A DNA stretch of 7,626 nucleotides. It comes from Chitinophagaceae bacterium. Lineage in GTDB: Bacteria > Bacteroidota > Bacteroidia > Chitinophagales > Chitinophagaceae. Made by a program: the position numbers and the translations under genes. Of the stretch, positions 1 to 6,215 are shown in pieces (the first letter of the stretch is position 1; each line of letters starts with the position of its first letter). The notes under the pieces are model-generated. The model worked only from the letters and a program-made list of their open reading frames with translations. It did not search any database and was not told the DNA's origin. The stretch is taken from contig DPWF01000330.1 of the NCBI GenBank assembly GCA_003526435.1, forward strand, positions 1-7,626, in the 5' to 3' direction.

Positions 1-79
1 TGATACGAGTGAAGGGGCCCTGAAAGCCAGTTATCACCATGCGGCAAAGAAAATTGAGGCTTTTATACGCGAACATTAA
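1..79 (+). CDS. ECF-type RNA polymerase sigma factor, C-terminal end (partial)
   Basis: The 5' part of this gene lies outside the window. Reading from base 2, 25 codons run to a TAA at 77-79 and include the motif TSEGALKASYHHAAKKIE, followed by a short charged tail ending in REH. This is the usual end of sigma-70 region 4 in Bacteroidota ECF sigma factors: the recognition helix of the helix-turn-helix that binds the -35 promoter element, then the closing helix. The protein would be a cytoplasmic transcription initiation factor. The next gene starts 31 bp later on the same strand and encodes a membrane protein, which fits a sigma plus membrane regulator operon. The motif is short but distinctive; another LuxR-type or sigma-like HTH protein is the main alternative. 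Confidence 0.8.
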   Translation, partial: DTSEGALKASYHHAAKKIEAFIREH

Positions 80-110
80 ACCTTGTATTAACAGGAGTAT
101 CCAATTAATA

Positions 111-848
111 ATGAATCACAGAGAAGAAATAACCGCAGAATTGAAACAAATCGTGCCGTCGATGACCCAATGGCCGTTTCATATGCCTTACAGTGTTCCT
201 GTAGGTTATTTTGATGCAATAGCTGATAAATTGCTGGAGCAGGCTTCCAGTGAACTGGTTGTTGCAAAACGCCAGACATATGCAGTACCCCCCGGTTATT
301 TCGATCAGTTACACGGCAATATACTCGCTGCTATTCGTAAACAGGATGTAGCGCAGGAACTGGAAGAGTTGGCACCCTCTCTGAACCTTGTTTCCAAACA
401 AATGCCGTACACAAGAACTGCATTGCCCGCGTTTAATATGGAAGCCATTATGGAACGGGCAGCCATGACTGAAATACCTGTTATTCAGATGCCGGTTCGA
501 AAAGCACGCAAATGGATGCCATATGCAGCAGCGGCTGTAGTAACGGGCGTTATACTGGCTACCGCTTTTCTGTACAATGGCAAAACAACTGATGAAGCAA
601 ATGGTATTAATTATGCGCAGGTGGATGTTTCACACGAAATGTCGAAACTAAGCGAAGAGGAACTGAATACCTATCTTGCTGCAACAGAGAAACTGGTAAT
701 TAATACTGGTGACCGCGATGTGTATGGTGTTGAAAATTTACCGGAAGTAGATGAACATATTGAAATGTCGAGTGACGATGAGTTGAAACAATATTTGGAT
801 GAGTCTACCGAATCTTTAGCCGAAGTGAAGGCTGATACAAATAGTTGA
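111..848 (+). CDS. Single-pass membrane protein with internal repeats, putative anti-sigma/regulatory protein
   Basis: The 245-residue protein has no enzyme motif I recognise. I chose the ATG at 111 over the in-frame ATG at 39 because the earlier one overlaps the sigma-factor tail and would add an unrelated basic leader. The N-terminal half holds repeated units: MPYSVPVGYFDAI (about residues 25-37), TYAVPPGYFDQL (57-68) and a degenerate MPYTRTALPAFNMEAI (98-113). Residues 7-45 and 80-118 also align as a larger duplication, each opening with an xELxxxxPS segment. Residues RKARK (130-134) precede one hydrophobic segment at about 137-155, so the repeats should face the cytoplasm and the acidic C-terminus the periplasm. 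The C-terminus has two related acidic units, LSEEELNTYL (180-189) and MSSDDELKQYL (219-229). An anti-sigma role is inferred from its place between a sigma factor and a periplasmic protein, and from the topology; no classical zinc anti-sigma HxxxCxxC motif is visible. Confidence 0.8.
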   Translation: MNHREEITAELKQIVPSMTQWPFHMPYSVPVGYFDAIADKLLEQASSELVVAKRQTYAVPPGYFDQLHGNILAAIRKQDVAQELEELAPSLNLVSKQMPYTRTALPAFNMEAIMERAAMTEIPVIQMPVRKARKWMPYAAAAVVTGVILATAFLYNGKTTDEANGINYAQVDVSHEMSKLSEEELNTYLAATEKLVINTGDRDVYGVENLPEVDEHIEMSSDDELKQYLDESTESLAEVKADTNS

Positions 849-850
849 TC

Positions 851-1276
851 ATGAAAAAGACAATTCTTTTTTTTATTGCAGTGTTGATGGCTTCTTTTGT
901 TATAGCACAGGAGCCACAAAGGAAAATGATGGGACAGCGCCAGAATATTGAGGTGCTGAAAGTGGCTTATTTTACCAAACACCTTTCACTTACTACGGAG
1001 GAAGCAGAAAAATTCTGGCCATTGTATAATGGTTATACATCGGAAGTAAGAAAAGCGAGAGGTGATCATAAAGAAGATATTCTTGCTTTTGAAGAAAATG
1101 TATTGAATATCCGTAAAAAATTCAGGAGCGACCTTAAGAAGATTCTTGTTACTGATGAGCGTGTAAACAAAGCACTGGTGGCTGAACGGGAATTTATGAA
1201 TGTGGTTCGTAAAGAACTTCAGCAAAGAATGGAACAGCGCAGAAAAATGCGTGATCCCAATAAAACCGATCAGTAA
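851..1276 (+). CDS. Secreted Spy/CpxP-like helical protein, putative periplasmic sensor
   Basis: The 141-residue protein starts at ATG 851, two bases after the TGA of the upstream gene, so the two are almost certainly co-translated. A TTG at 845 in the same frame would add two residues and is less likely. Residues 1-19 form a classic signal peptide (KK, hydrophobic core, then VIA before Q20). The mature protein is highly charged and helical. The segment from about 38 to 60 contains KVAYFTKHLSLTTEEAEKFW, typical of Bacteroidota periplasmic proteins of the LTxxQ/Spy-CpxP/CnrX-like type, and a long Arg/Lys/Glu-rich helix follows to the end. Known relatives act as periplasmic chaperones or as sensors that control membrane anti-sigma factors, such as CnrX. 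Placement after a sigma factor and a membrane protein makes a sensor role reasonable, but this is inference. Confidence 0.8.
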   Translation: MKKTILFFIAVLMASFVIAQEPQRKMMGQRQNIEVLKVAYFTKHLSLTTEEAEKFWPLYNGYTSEVRKARGDHKEDILAFEENVLNIRKKFRSDLKKILVTDERVNKALVAEREFMNVVRKELQQRMEQRRKMRDPNKTDQ

Positions 1277-1279
1277 TCA

Positions 1280-2035
1280 TTAACTTTTAAGCGGTCCAAA
1301 AACGGGTGATTGTATATCGTGATAGAACAAAAAGGTCCATCCTTTTTTCTGTCCTTCTTCCCACCATTGTTTCCGGAGTTCCATACATTTTTTTCCGTCG
1401 TAATCGTATTTGGCTACAAAACGGCTTTTCATCTGTTGCAGTTGTGGAGCATCGTCGCCACCAAAAAAAATGGTCTGCCCGTTTTCTTCTATCCAGAATA
1501 CCTGGTGGTATTTGCTGTGTGCACCGGTTAGCTGGTAACGGATATAACCATCAATCAATCCTTCATCTTCCGTAAGCCATACCACGCGGCTGAACTCTTC
1601 GAGCAAGCGAAAATCTTCCGGAATATAAGAAGCGGAACCAATGCCCGATGCAAATTCCATTTCTCTTTGTTGTACATAATAAGTGGCGTAAGGAAAGCTG
1701 ATAAAACGCTCTTCTGTTTGTGCATTATCAATCGTTACCCCACCTGCATGATCCTTGTGCAAATGACTCATCAATACTTTGGTGATCTGCGAGGGATTGA
1801 TGCCTGCTTTTTCGAGGTTTTTATACAATTGCGGTGTTCCATCGGTTTCATTATAACCCAGTCCCGCATCGAGTAATATCACATCTTTTTCTGTGATCAC
1901 TACAAAGGGTTGTATTTCTACGAGCAGGCTGCCGGTGGGGCGGCTGTTCAGTTCTTCCTTTTCTGTATCGAAAGGAACAAATACTTTGGTTTTATCGATG
2001 GTGAAACTGCCTTCTGAAAGTGGAATGATTTGCAT
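1280..2035 (-). CDS. Metallo-beta-lactamase (MBL) fold metallo-hydrolase
   Basis: The 251-residue protein is complete for a small MBL-fold hydrolase. The metal-binding signature HxHxDH is seen as H91-L-H93-K-D95-H96 within SHLHKDHAGG, preceded by the strand DVILLDAGLG (51-60). Further likely ligands are H173 (GAHSKYHQ), D194 or D195 (FFGGDDAP) and H239 (FYHD), so a dinuclear zinc or iron site looks intact. No signal peptide is seen, so it should be cytoplasmic. The substrate cannot be told; lactonase-like and other hydrolytic MBL families share this layout. It starts 9 bp after the rodA stop, so it is probably the last gene of the mreBCD-mrdA-rodA transcript. Its stop codon lies 3 bp from that of the convergent gene. 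Confidence 0.9.
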   Translation of the reverse strand: MQIIPLSEGSFTIDKTKVFVPFDTEKEELNSRPTGSLLVEIQPFVVITEKDVILLDAGLGYNETDGTPQLYKNLEKAGINPSQITKVLMSHLHKDHAGGVTIDNAQTEERFISFPYATYYVQQREMEFASGIGSASYIPEDFRLLEEFSRVVWLTEDEGLIDGYIRYQLTGAHSKYHQVFWIEENGQTIFFGGDDAPQLQQMKSRFVAKYDYDGKKCMELRKQWWEEGQKKGWTFLFYHDIQSPVFGPLKS

Positions 2036-2044
2036 GCCTTCGCT

Positions 2045-3391
2045 TTATCTTAATACCATTTGCCGATCTGCATCGAGCCTGAGCAGGATAAAAATCAACG
2101 CTGTAAAGGTAAGCAAAGAAGAGCCCCCATAACTGATCAGTGGTAATGGTATACCTACAATTGGAAACAGACCAATGGTCATACTCACGTTTACGGCAAT
2201 ATGGAAAAAAAGAATACTCACCACACTATACGCATATACCCGGCTAAATGTACTTCGCTGTCGTTCTGCAATACGAACAATGCGGTACAGTAAAAACAGG
2301 TAAATGAGTAAAAAAATAAAACATCCAACAAAACCAAATGCTTCACCCAGTGAAGTAAAAATAAAATCGGTATGTTGTTCAGGTACATATTTACCGCGGG
2401 TTTGAGTTCCTTTTAAAAACCCGCGTCCGAAGAAACCTCCTGATCCAATAGCAATCTTACTCTGGCGTACATTGTAGTCATCGGGCTTTCTTACCGGTTT
2501 GTTGGTGTTGCTTTTATCCTGCGCTTTTTTGTTTTCAGAACAATTATATTCTTTACCCACCATGCTGTAGATACGCGTACTCTGGTAACACTCCAGTACA
2601 TTGTTGAAAATATAAGGCACCACAAAACGTTGCACCCCTACACAAATCAGCCAGATGGTAATAACAATGGTGAGTAGCTTTTTCTTCTTTTTAATCTGCT
2701 TGCGTAACAGAAATATGACAATGGCTGCTATAACCGTAAGAATAATTGCCAGCACATTGGGCTCAAGAATAAGTGTGGCAATAACCAACACGCCAAATGA
2801 AGAACCAATAATCAATATCTGTGCAGGTAAACCTTCACGATACATGGCAATTAAAAAACTGGTGTACACCAGGGCCAGACCGAGTTCATGTTGTAAAATA
2901 GAAAGTACGGCAGGTGATAAGGTGATGGCACCTGCAATGAGCTGAGAGCGGATTTTGGAGAAATCTACTTCCTGCCGCGATAGAAACTTTGCCAATGCCA
3001 GTGCCGCAAATATTTTACAAAGCTCGGCGGGTTGAAGGTTAAAACCACCAACCAATGGTATCCAGCTTCTTGAACCATTGATGTTTTTTCCGATCACAAA
3101 AGTGGCAAGCATGAGCAGTATGCCAAAGAGATAAAATAAATTAGCAAATGCGGTGAAAAGCTTACTGTCTGTGAGGAGAATAAAAGTGGCGGCAATGGCA
3201 CATACACCTGCAAAAATGAGTTGCTTGCTGTAATTGGTTTTGCCATTGAGGAATGATGTAAACCAGTCGGTACCCGGTCTGTATTCCACCATGAAAATGC
3301 AGAGTATACCAATAGCTACCAGTATGGCATATAACCAGATAACGAGGTAATCAACACCCTGTGTGGCAATTTGATGGTTTCTTCTGTTCAT
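2045..3391 (-). CDS. rodA: Peptidoglycan glycosyltransferase RodA (SEDS family)
   Basis: The 448-residue polytopic inner-membrane protein belongs to the SEDS family, which polymerises glycan strands from lipid II together with PBP2 in the elongasome. Family landmarks seen are NGSRSWIPL (105-113), LQPAELCKI (119-127), QSKIAIGSGG (310-319), the PEQHTDFIF block (337-345) with the presumed catalytic D342, and the C-terminal GIPLPLISYGGSS (413-425). About ten membrane segments can be recognised. The large extracellular loop before QSKIAIGSGG carries a Lys/Asn-rich stretch (about 284-305) longer than in proteobacterial RodA. The ATG at 3391 lies 5 bp after the mrdA stop, so translation is probably coupled to it. 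The family assignment is secure; FtsW is the alternative, but the mre-mrdA context favours RodA. Confidence 0.96.
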   Translation of the reverse strand: MNRRNHQIATQGVDYLVIWLYAILVAIGILCIFMVEYRPGTDWFTSFLNGKTNYSKQLIFAGVCAIAATFILLTDSKLFTAFANLFYLFGILLMLATFVIGKNINGSRSWIPLVGGFNLQPAELCKIFAALALAKFLSRQEVDFSKIRSQLIAGAITLSPAVLSILQHELGLALVYTSFLIAMYREGLPAQILIIGSSFGVLVIATLILEPNVLAIILTVIAAIVIFLLRKQIKKKKKLLTIVITIWLICVGVQRFVVPYIFNNVLECYQSTRIYSMVGKEYNCSENKKAQDKSNTNKPVRKPDDYNVRQSKIAIGSGGFFGRGFLKGTQTRGKYVPEQHTDFIFTSLGEAFGFVGCFIFLLIYLFLLYRIVRIAERQRSTFSRVYAYSVVSILFFHIAVNVSMTIGLFPIVGIPLPLISYGGSSLLTFTALIFILLRLDADRQMVLR

Positions 3392-3396
3392 ACAAC

Positions 3397-4443
3397 TCAG
3401 GCTGTTGTTTTTCTTTTGATATTGATTTTACGCTGTTCTTCCGGTAAAAGGGCCACTTTATTAGCTGAATCTCGTTTTGTTCCTTTTTTTGCAGGCTGCG
3501 GTTTGTTGGGTGTAACGGAACTATCTGTATCTGTTTCTTCAGGTGCTTCCTCCACACCCGATGTATCACGTGCCGCTTTTTTAGCCGCTGCCAGTTGCTG
3601 CGCCTGTCTTAATGAATCTCTTTTCACCATTTGTCTTTTCATTTGTGGTGGGATAAGATTCATATTTGCCAGTTGTTCAACTTTAGCTTTACGGTCATTA
3701 CCCGTGATAGAATCTTTCAGATACTTCTCAATCAATAAGCTGGCAATAGGTGCAGCCGATGTAGCACCATAACCCGCATTTTCACACATCACAGCAATGG
3801 CAATACGGGGATTCTCTCTGGGCGCAAAAGCACCAAAGAAGGCATGATCTTTTAATTTTTCGCCACGATAGGCATTTTCTACTGTTCCTGTTTTACCACA
3901 AACATTGATGCCGGGTACTTTAGCATAAAAGCCCGTACCAAATTCCATGGTACCCTGCATGCCCTCATGTACTTCTTCCCAGATATACGCTGGTATTTCT
4001 TTGGTTCTGTGTTTTACTTTGAACTTATCGAGTAAGCCAAATTCATCACCCCCGTCAATTGAATCAATAAGGTGAGGAGTATAGTACCATCCTTTATTGG
4101 CTATAATGGCCATAACATTGGCCAGTTGTGTTAATGATGTTGCAATTTCACCCTGACCAATACTATTGGAAATGATATTACACGACTGCCAGTTCTTGCC
4201 AAATATGCCATGATAATATTTAGGGGTAGGAATATTACCCATTTTCTCCGAAGGCAGGTCTACTCCAAGTCTTCTACCCAGCCCGAATGAATAAGCGTAC
4301 TGGTTAAAAGAATTCAATGCGCTATCTCTGTTGGGGTATTTAGGGTTCTCCAGTATTCTTCTGTAAGTAGCAGCAAAATAGCTGTTACATGATTTTGAGA
4401 TAGCGGGCTTTAAAGTAAAAGTACCTGCAGCATGACAACCCAT
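3397..4443 (-). CDS. mrdA: PBP2 C-terminal fragment (SxN and KTG part of the transpeptidase domain)
   Basis: This open frame follows the internal TAA; its first ATG is at 4443, 63 bp beyond the stop. It encodes 348 residues of transpeptidase domain with SCN (residues 18-20), the SNSIGQGE block (92-99) and CGKTGT (182-187), then a charged tail of roughly 100 residues rich in K, R, D, E and A. It has no signal peptide or membrane anchor and lacks SxxK. I see no convincing ribosome-binding or promoter signal before 4443, and 21 conserved-looking PBP residues lie between the TAA and this ATG, so the ATG is probably an internal methionine and not an evolved start. It is best read as the second half of a broken gene. 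Confidence 0.7.
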   Translation of the reverse strand: MGCHAAGTFTLKPAISKSCNSYFAATYRRILENPKYPNRDSALNSFNQYAYSFGLGRRLGVDLPSEKMGNIPTPKYYHGIFGKNWQSCNIISNSIGQGEIATSLTQLANVMAIIANKGWYYTPHLIDSIDGGDEFGLLDKFKVKHRTKEIPAYIWEEVHEGMQGTMEFGTGFYAKVPGINVCGKTGTVENAYRGEKLKDHAFFGAFAPRENPRIAIAVMCENAGYGATSAAPIASLLIEKYLKDSITGNDRKAKVEQLANMNLIPPQMKRQMVKRDSLRQAQQLAAAKKAARDTSGVEEAPEETDTDSSVTPNKPQPAKKGTKRDSANKVALLPEEQRKINIKRKTTA

Positions 4444-4506
4444 GGGGCGGCCACAACCATAATATGCACCTCCGCAACTAACAGTAAACTGGTCGTCAAT
4501 TACACC

Positions 4507-4509
4507 TTA
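4507..4509 (-). other. In-frame premature TAA stop within mrdA
   Basis: On the coding strand the context is GGC ATG AAT TAA GGT GTA ATT, translated as GMN, stop, GVI. The same frame continues without gap through GVIDDQFTVSCGG into the rest of the transpeptidase domain. One substitution, for example GAA to TAA, is enough to explain it. TAA also ends rodA and the MBL gene in this window, so a changed genetic code is excluded. Confidence 0.9.
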
Positions 4510-5493
4510 ATTCATGCCAATAATACCAACCATGGTTTTAAAAGTAGAGCCGGGTGAATAGAAGGTACCCAGTGTTCTGTTCAACAAGGGTAATCTTGGA
4601 TCGAAATACAACATTTCTACCAGGTGTTTTTTCCGTTGGTTCCCGGTTAAGTAATTAGGGTTATAGGTAGGCGCACTCACCATACAGAGAATACCTCCGG
4701 TTTGAGGATCAATGGCTACAATACTGCCTACTTTATTCTCCATGAGTTTTTCACCCAGTTGTTGTAACTCAACATCAATACTTGAGTAAAGATTATTTCC
4801 GGCAACAGCGGCAGTATCATATGCACCATTTTCCCAGGAACCTTGTAAGCGACCTTTATTATCCCGGATAAAACGTTTAATACCACGCTGACCCATCAGC
4901 ACTTTTTCATAGGTATTTTCTAAACCTGTGCTACCAAAATAGTCGCCCATTTCATAACCTTCATCTTTATGTCGGCGAAGAAAGCCGGTATCTACTTCGG
5001 CCATGTAACCTAGAATGGCGGCACCTACACTATATGGGTAGGTACGTACGGAACGTTCATTCAAAGAAAAACCCGGGAAGCGGTACATGTTTTCATTGAG
5101 CTTGGCAAACATTTCGGGTGTCAGCAAAGCTTCAAACACACTGGGTTTAACGCTGGTGTTTTTGAAGATGAGGTCACGCATCCTTTTTTTATAAGTAGCC
5201 GTATCTATGTTGAGTAAGCGACAAAGCGTAGCCGTATCTGTTGCCCGGGCTTCAGCAGGAATAACCACCAGGTCGTAACTGATGGTGTTTTCAAGTATAC
5301 CCCTCTTTTTTCTGTCGAAGATGATACCCCGATCAGGATAAATAACTTTTCGGTAGAAGGCATTGTTATCTGCTGCCAGTTTGTATTTGCTGGAAAACAA
5401 TTGCAGGTTAATCAACTGCCCGGTTATGGCAATGAAAACACCTGCAAAAATAAACTGTATCACACGGCTGCGGCTCTGGTTGAAGACAGGCAT
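4507..5493 (-). CDS. mrdA: PBP2 N-terminal fragment (anchor, pedestal domain, SxxK)
   Basis: This is the 328-residue product made if the TAA at 4507-4509 is real. It has a short cytoplasmic tail, one membrane segment (about 10-31), the dimerisation/pedestal domain with YPDRGIIFDR and the STGLENTYEKVL block, and the start of the transpeptidase domain through GSTFK (S316 and K319). It ends nine residues after K319 and lacks the SxN and KTG motifs. The acyl-enzyme serine is present but the active site cannot be completed, so transpeptidase activity is not expected. It could still bind RodA or MreC through the anchor and pedestal, as an inference from known PBP2 contacts. The gene starts 188 bp after mreD. 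Confidence 0.75.
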   Translation of the reverse strand: MPVFNQSRSRVIQFIFAGVFIAITGQLINLQLFSSKYKLAADNNAFYRKVIYPDRGIIFDRKKRGILENTISYDLVVIPAEARATDTATLCRLLNIDTATYKKRMRDLIFKNTSVKPSVFEALLTPEMFAKLNENMYRFPGFSLNERSVRTYPYSVGAAILGYMAEVDTGFLRRHKDEGYEMGDYFGSTGLENTYEKVLMGQRGIKRFIRDNKGRLQGSWENGAYDTAAVAGNNLYSSIDVELQQLGEKLMENKVGSIVAIDPQTGGILCMVSAPTYNPNYLTGNQRKKHLVEMLYFDPRLPLLNRTLGTFYSPGSTFKTMVGIIGMN

Positions 5494-5506
5494 ATTTCTT
5501 TGGGAC

Positions 5507-5558
5507 TAAACGTAAAAGAGAAGTGTACTACAAATTTGATGCTTTGTTGTGGATCAAA
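5507..5558 (-). promoter_or_regulatory. Weak candidate Bacteroidota-type promoter(s) upstream of mrdA
   Basis: Two overlapping arrangements resemble the Bacteroidota -33 TTTG / -7 TAnnTTTG pattern on the - strand: TTTG (5558-5555) with CAAATTTG (5538-5531), and TTTG (5534-5531) with TACGTTTA (5514-5507). Each -7 box misses one informative base and each spacer is 16 bp, slightly short. The first would leave a leader of about 30 nt before the mrdA ATG at 5493. This may be an internal operon promoter, but the AT-rich context makes chance matches likely. Confidence 0.25.
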
Positions 5559-5598
5559 CGAAAAAAGTTTTAAAAAATTGTTGCTATTTGTTGGAGCG

Positions 5599-5660
5599 TA
5601 AAATCAAAAGTCAAGGATCAAGAAATCAAGGGATCAGGAAATCACGAAATTGGGAAATCA
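5599..5660 (-). repeat. Degenerate octanucleotide tandem array between mreD and mrdA
   Basis: On the - strand eight consecutive 7-8 bp units resemble TGATTTCC: TGATTTCC, CAATTTCG, TGATTTCC, TGATCCCT, TGATTTCT, TGATCCT, TGACTTT and TGATTTTA. The array fills about a third of the 188-bp gap after the mreD stop (5682). It contains no open frame and no clear hairpin. I do not know its function; it could be a simple replication-slippage repeat or a dispersed intergenic spacer element. Confidence 0.75.
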
Positions 5661-5681
5661 AAACTTTTAACGCTATTTGCC

Positions 5682-6215
5682 CTATGCTGCATTGGTGCGG
5701 TACTTGCCTTTTCTGAGAAAAAGAAGTTCTGCCAGAAAGATCATCAGCAAACTGATGGCAGTAGTACCCAATACTTTTCCGAGGAAGTAAAGAAAGTCGC
5801 CAAACTGCAGCCACTCAATCAGTACAAGGTAAAAATGATGTACAAAAGTCAGTACACCTACATACAAGCTATAGGGTGCCCAGCCCATGCTTTTGCTACC
5901 TGGTTCAGAGTAACTCTGTTCAATGGTTTCCTGCGGTAAAAGCAGGTTGAGCAGGAATGGCCGGATATAAGCAATCAAAACACAGGGTGCTGCATGTAAC
6001 CCGGTGGTGCCTGAAAAGAAATCAAGACTCAACCCAAATACAAATGCGATGATCATGAGGGCGATCCTGTTAATGGTAAAGGGCAGCCAGAGGATGTACA
6101 GGAAATAGATATAAGGAACAATAAAACGATGCAATGGCGGCACTTCATTCAATATGAATACCTGCAAAAAGATGAACAGAATAAAACGGATGATATTTTT
6201 TACTAAGCTGCTCAT
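5682..6215 (-). CDS. mreD: Rod shape-determining protein MreD
   Basis: The 177-residue protein is very hydrophobic with about five or six membrane segments and the typical MreD length. The landmark GLSLDFFSGTTGLHA (about residues 61-75) matches the conserved MreD loop (GLLLDLF-like followed by SG or G). It is an inner-membrane scaffold partner of MreC that supports elongasome assembly. Its ATG (6215-6213) overlaps the mreC TGA (6214-6212) as ATGA, a four-base overlap that suggests translational coupling. Sequence similarity in MreD is weak in general, so the context after mreC is an important part of the call. Confidence 0.92.
   Translation of the reverse strand: MSSLVKNIIRFILFIFLQVFILNEVPPLHRFIVPYIYFLYILWLPFTINRIALMIIAFVFGLSLDFFSGTTGLHAAPCVLIAYIRPFLLNLLLPQETIEQSYSEPGSKSMGWAPYSLYVGVLTFVHHFYLVLIEWLQFGDFLYFLGKVLGTTAISLLMIFLAELLFLRKGKYRTNAA

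Larger units (their letters stand above)
3397..5493 (-). pseudogene. mrdA: mrdA (penicillin-binding protein 2) interrupted by one in-frame TAA
   Basis: Read from ATG 5493 to TGA 3397 this is one continuous 699-codon frame encoding a class B penicillin-binding protein, the elongasome transpeptidase that cross-links peptidoglycan with RodA. Codon 329 (4507-4509) is TAA. On either side the frame and sequence look normal: an N-terminal membrane anchor (about 10-31), a PBP dimerisation-domain motif (YPDRGIIFDR), SxxK as S316-T-F-K319, SxN as S368-C-N370 and KTG as K534-T-G, followed by a charged tail from about residue 600. No frameshift or further stop is present. The codon was plausibly GAA (Glu) or another codon one change from TAA; this is inferred. 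All three motifs on one frame imply a very recent nonsense change or a base error. If real, no full-length PBP2 is made from this locus without readthrough. Confidence 0.85.

Noticed and set aside
39..110. An upstream ATG that would extend the membrane protein by 24 residues
   Set aside because: It overlaps the sigma-factor tail in another frame, the extra residues are basic and unlike the rest, and ATG 111 gives a natural N-terminus with normal intergenic spacing.
2655..2945. + strand open frame opposite rodA
   Set aside because: It is antisense to membrane segments of rodA, and its hydrophobic look is the mirror of that composition.
3371..3772. + strand open frame opposite the PBP2 tail
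   Set aside because: It is antisense to a clear coding region, is low-complexity and has no recognisable domain; a shadow of the Lys/Ala-rich tail.
4507..4509. Stop-codon recoding (Sec, Pyl or altered code)
   Set aside because: The codon is TAA, not TGA or TAG, and TAA ends other genes in the window. No recoding element is visible.
3397..5493. A genuine two-gene split PBP2 as a new system
   Set aside because: Both halves are in one frame with no gap, 21 PBP-like residues lie between the stop and the next ATG, and the second half has no export signal. A point lesion is far simpler.
5561..5580. A/T-rich near-palindrome after mreD as a terminator
   Set aside because: The stem is almost all A-T, imperfect and lacks a GC-rich hairpin, so it is not a supportable intrinsic terminator.
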